Positions 60,722 to 64,000 of a DNA stretch of 64,000 nt are shown one piece after another. The position numbers and the translations under genes were made by a program. The stretch lies in assembly GCA_039105265.1 (NCBI GenBank), contig JAPFFF010000012.1, positions 5,518,001 to 5,582,000 on the forward strand, in the 5' to 3' direction. The stretch is from Tritrichomonas musculus (Eukaryota; Parabasalia; Tritrichomonadida; Tritrichomonadidae). Numbering within the stretch: the first letter of the stretch is position 1; every line of letters begins with the position of its first letter. The notes below the pieces were generated by a model. It was not told the DNA's origin and did no database searches. It was given only the letters and a program-made list of their open reading frames with translations.

Positions 60722-63700
60722 ATGAACCAAATTAAATACACTATTAAAGAAGATTCACAGGAATATTTTCAAGAAACTTGTAATTCTACAATGAATGTTC
60801 AACAATTTCTCCAAATGATCAGTCAAAAGCATAACAAGAATTTCAAATCTCTATTTTGTGACGGAAGGGATATGAATTTAGAAGATTTATTGGAAGATTA
60901 TATAAGTTATTCTTGCAACTCTTTTTGTGCTATCGAAAGTGTTCAATCACAGCCAAACGATATCAAAATTAAAGAAGATTTAATTGTAATACCCAATAAC
61001 GAGCAGATACATAAAAATTTATTAGCAGGACAAATAGAACGTATTATTGAAAATGATAATTCGAGCGAAAACATAAAAACTAAGATTGATCATAATACCA
61101 AATTATCTAAATCCGAAAGAAAATTTGATATTAAAGATTATAAATGTCATACAACAGCTAGTTTAAAATTTGAAACCATTGGTAAAACCTTATTAGCAAG
61201 AAATATACATGATCCCAACGTTACTTTTTATGGAGAAAAATTTACAGTTACAAAAACTAAAGAACTTCAATTATTTTCTGAAAAAGTTGAACTTTTATTA
61301 ACAATTAATCATCCATGCCTTTCAAAATATGTTGGGTACAGTAAAACCGGTTTTTTAAAAAAACCGAAAAAAGGAAAAGTAATGAATAATCCTGTTTTAT
61401 TTTCGACTGTTCATTCAAAAGGTAATTTAAGTACTAAGAATGCTTTGTTTGATGAAACAAAGCGACTTATTATAATTTATGGAATTGTTGCAGGAATGAA
61501 GTACTTGCATTCAAACAATTTAAATAATTCGTTCCTAACTGCTGTGAACATTCAGTTGGATGAATTTTTGTTTCCAAAAATCAGCTTTTACGGATCTTCT
61601 ATTTTAAATTTATTAAAAGAAGAAGAAGCAAATATGTCAGTTATGCAAACAATTGTTATAACTTCGCTTTCATTTGATCAATATGCGATGAAATACAATC
61701 CTTATGAGCATGATGTATTTCTTTTTTCATTGATTCTTTACGAAATTTTAGGGAAAAAAAGTCCAATTGATAATTATTGCATTAGATCCATTAATGATTG
61801 GGATGAGAATGGATACCGGCCAAATATAAGTGATAATATTCCAGAATGTTACCGTAATTTAATCAGCCAATGCTGGCATCATAATATAGATCGGAGACCT
61901 TCATTTCAAGAGATTGAATTACAATTAAGACAGAATCATGACTTTATCCTAAAGGGCGCAAATGAAGAATACTATTTTGAATACATAAAACTAGTTGATG
62001 AATATCAAAATTTAGCAGACCAAACGATATCGTTTGAAGCCTTTGTTAAATCGACAAACAGCAAATTTAAAGAATTTGTTGCAATGGATAAAGAAAAGAA
62101 AGCCATAAAAGAGAAAAATGTGTCAGGTGTATCAAATATTGATCTCACGAACCTCTCAATTCATAAAAAGATAGGAGAGGGACTTTTTGGAAAGGCTTAT
62201 GTAGTTGAATCCAAAGAAAGCGGGAAATTTTTGACTGCTAAAATATCTAAGAAAGAAATTTTTGACATTGACAAATCGCATATATATCGTGAATCATCAA
62301 TAATGTCACAATTGCTCCATCCTTGCATCTTGAAGTTCATTGGTTACAGTTCAAAAAATTTCAAAAACAAAGATAAACCGATCATTTTCACTGAATTTAC
62401 CAAAAACGGATCATTGCAACAACTTTTTGAGTACTTAAGACGAGATGAAACACTTGAAGAATGGAATAAAACACAACAAATGATAGTTCTTTATGGAATT
62501 GCTGCAAGCATGTCGTATCTCCATTCTAAAAACATTGTTCATCGAGATTTAAAGCCAAGTATAATTCTTTTGGATGATTATCTATTTCCGAAGCTTTCTA
62601 ATTTTTGTTTTTGTTCATTACCGAATGAACTAGAAGAATATTCAAGAAACGCAATCGAAGGATTTCAAGGTAATCCGAAGTATTATGCTCCTGAAATCTT
62701 TGAAAAGAATGAATTTTCTAAAGCGAGTGATGTTTATGCGTTTTCTTTAATTATGTTCGAAATTGTAAATGGCGAAAGACCTTTTCCTGGAAATACTTAT
62801 TATCAAATAATGAAGAAAGTATTAAACGGTGAAAGGCCAGAATTTGAAGATTATGTTCCAATTTGTTATCGTCAATTGATTGAAAAGTGTTGGTCACATG
62901 ATCAATCAAGAAGACCAACTTTTGATCAAATTCTCAACGAATTGAGAACAAATCAAGATTTCTATGAAGATGGTGAAGTTGATAAAGAATGTTTTCAAGC
63001 GTATGTTGAATTAATTGATAATTTTAATTCATCTTTTCAACTTGAAGAATTTGTATCAAAATTTAAGAAGCAAATCAAAATGATTGATTTGCCTTCAATT
63101 TACAAAGAAAAAATTAAACAGATTCAGATTGATTTTTCTGTGAATTGCATCTCTCTTAAGAATTACCAAAAATTGAGTAAAGTTGGACAAGGAAGTTTTG
63201 GTATTATTTACAAAGTTAATGATAAAATGAATGATGAATTATTAGCAGCAAAAATATCTAAAGAAAACGTTGATGATATAAATGATGAAGTTCTTTTCGA
63301 TCTTTATCGTGAAGTAAATATTATGTCAAAACTTAATCATCCTTGCATTCTTAAATTTATCGGTTATAGTAATGTTAACTTTGAGCAAGAAGAGCATCCA
63401 ACAATCATAACCGAATTTCTGAAAAACGGTTCTTTGAAGCAAGTTCTTATGAATGAAAGCTTAAGTATGGCGCCACCTAAATGGAACAATACAACCAAAT
63501 TGATAAACATTTATGGAATTGCAGCAGCTCTTTATTATTTACATCAGCAGAATATTATTCACCGTGATTTAAAGCCTGACAATATTCTCCTTGATGATAA
63601 TCTTTATCCGAAGCTTGCTGATTTTGGCCTTTCAAAAGAACTGTCTGAAGATTATAAAAACATACCAAATCCATTGTATAAGTTGAAAGGAACTCCGGTT

Positions 63701-64000
63701 TATTGTTCACCTGAAATATTAAGTCAAAATTGTTATTCCAAAGCTGGTGACATTTATGCTTTCGGATTAATTGTTTATGAAATTATGACCAATTTGACAC
63801 CCTATGAAGATGCAACTAATTACTTTTCACTCATGAAAATTATTTTGATTGAAAAAGTTCATCCGTCATTTAAATATCCGATTCCTGATTGTTATAGGGA
63901 TTTGATCGAAGACTGTTGGTCTTTTCAACCAGAAAAAAGACCAACAATAGAAACAATTGTTCAGAATTTGAAGAATGATGAAAGATTTCTACAAATTGGC
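60722..64000 (+). CDS. Triple kinase protein, 3' end outside the window
   Basis: An open frame of 1,093 codons from ATG to the window edge without a stop. Residues about 1-150 are a unique N-terminus. Domain 1 (about 150-420) is a strongly decayed pseudokinase: no glycine loop, SFLTAVN where HRDLKPxN should be, and SFYG for DFG. Domain 2 (about 480-750) has a GEGLFG loop, AK lysine and HRD609, but DFG is N627-F-C, so Mg2+ binding is doubtful. Domain 3 (about 815-1085) has GQGSFG, K844, HRD949 with LKPDN, D967-F-G and SPE, and should be active. CW....RRPTF signatures mark all as TKL-type. The layout mirrors the gene at 20413-26295, but with the competent kinase last instead of first. Sel1 repeats may follow beyond the window; this is not visible. 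Confidence 0.9.
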   Translation, partial: MNQIKYTIKEDSQEYFQETCNSTMNVQQFLQMISQKHNKNFKSLFCDGRDMNLEDLLEDYISYSCNSFCAIESVQSQPNDIKIKEDLIVIPNNEQIHKNLLAGQIERIIENDNSSENIKTKIDHNTKLSKSERKFDIKDYKCHTTASLKFETIGKTLLARNIHDPNVTFYGEKFTVTKTKELQLFSEKVELLLTINHPCLSKYVGYSKTGFLKKPKKGKVMNNPVLFSTVHSKGNLSTKNALFDETKRLIIIYGIVAGMKYLHSNNLNNSFLTAVNIQLDEFLFPKISFYGSSILNLLKEEEANMSVMQTIVITSLSFDQYAMKYNPYEHDVFLFSLILYEILGKKSPIDNYCIRSINDWDENGYRPNISDNIPECYRNLISQCWHHNIDRRPSFQEIELQLRQNHDFILKGANEEYYFEYIKLVDEYQNLADQTISFEAFVKSTNSKFKEFVAMDKEKKAIKEKNVSGVSNIDLTNLSIHKKIGEGLFGKAYVVESKESGKFLTAKISKKEIFDIDKSHIYRESSIMSQLLHPCILKFIGYSSKNFKNKDKPIIFTEFTKNGSLQQLFEYLRRDETLEEWNKTQQMIVLYGIAASMSYLHSKNIVHRDLKPSIILLDDYLFPKLSNFCFCSLPNELEEYSRNAIEGFQGNPKYYAPEIFEKNEFSKASDVYAFSLIMFEIVNGERPFPGNTYYQIMKKVLNGERPEFEDYVPICYRQLIEKCWSHDQSRRPTFDQILNELRTNQDFYEDGEVDKECFQAYVELIDNFNSSFQLEEFVSKFKKQIKMIDLPSIYKEKIKQIQIDFSVNCISLKNYQKLSKVGQGSFGIIYKVNDKMNDELLAAKISKENVDDINDEVLFDLYREVNIMSKLNHPCILKFIGYSNVNFEQEEHPTIITEFLKNGSLKQVLMNESLSMAPPKWNNTTKLINIYGIAAALYYLHQQNIIHRDLKPDNILLDDNLYPKLADFGLSKELSEDYKNIPNPLYKLKGTPVYCSPEILSQNCYSKAGDIYAFGLIVYEIMTNLTPYEDATNYFSLMKIILIEKVHPSFKYPIPDCYRDLIEDCWSFQPEKRPTIETIVQNLKNDERFLQIG

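Overview
This is a window of nuclear DNA from a microbial eukaryote, most likely a parabasalid close to Trichomonas or Tritrichomonas. The evidence is strong A+T richness, long intron-free frames with the standard code, start sites preceded by the trichomonad Initiator (TCAYTW), and several gene families typical of that group: BspA-like leucine-rich surface proteins, Pmp-like GGAI surface proteins, trichomonad ankyrin proteins, TKL-type kinases fused to Sel1 repeats, and BTB-like plus F5/8-type C proteins. The genus is inferred; the parabasalid assignment is more secure.

Layout. 0.3-2.6 kb: a four-EF-hand calcium-binding protein and a very unusual His/Pro/Cys-rich protein with 47 consecutive serines. 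2.9-14.1 kb: a giant coiled-coil protein with a 15-residue tandem array, a pseudokinase-Sel1 protein and an ankyrin protein. From the 15-residue array onward, this block is repeated almost identically in inverted orientation at 31.0-37.8 kb. Each arm carries a different transposon-like insertion, and the other arm preserves the matching empty site. 16.9-28.5 kb, between the arms: a Pmp-like membrane protein, a 1,960-residue protein with three kinase domains and 18 Sel1 repeats, and a BspA-like membrane protein. 38.0-46.7 kb: a DEDDh exonuclease with a long charged helix, relics, a kinase protein with about 22 Sel1 repeats, and a small unknown protein. 46.9-54.3 kb: decaying genes (a broken kinase-Sel1 gene carrying a second transposon fragment, a broken BTB-like/F5/8-type C gene, a kinase relic), a tRNA-His and a small hypothetical gene. 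54.4-57.1 kb: an intact GH31 alpha-glucosidase. 57.1-60.7 kb: MITE-like elements, a GC-rich hairpin and gene relics. 60.7 kb to the end: an open frame of 1,093 codons with three kinase domains that runs off the window.

The genes are monocistronic, with no sign of operons. The common theme is signalling scaffolds made of catalytic and dead kinase domains joined to Sel1 solenoids, plus single-pass surface proteins. Much of the noncoding DNA consists of inverted-repeat elements, homopolymer tracts and decayed gene copies. Several gene starts were moved to the first ATG, because the longest open frame began at TTG.
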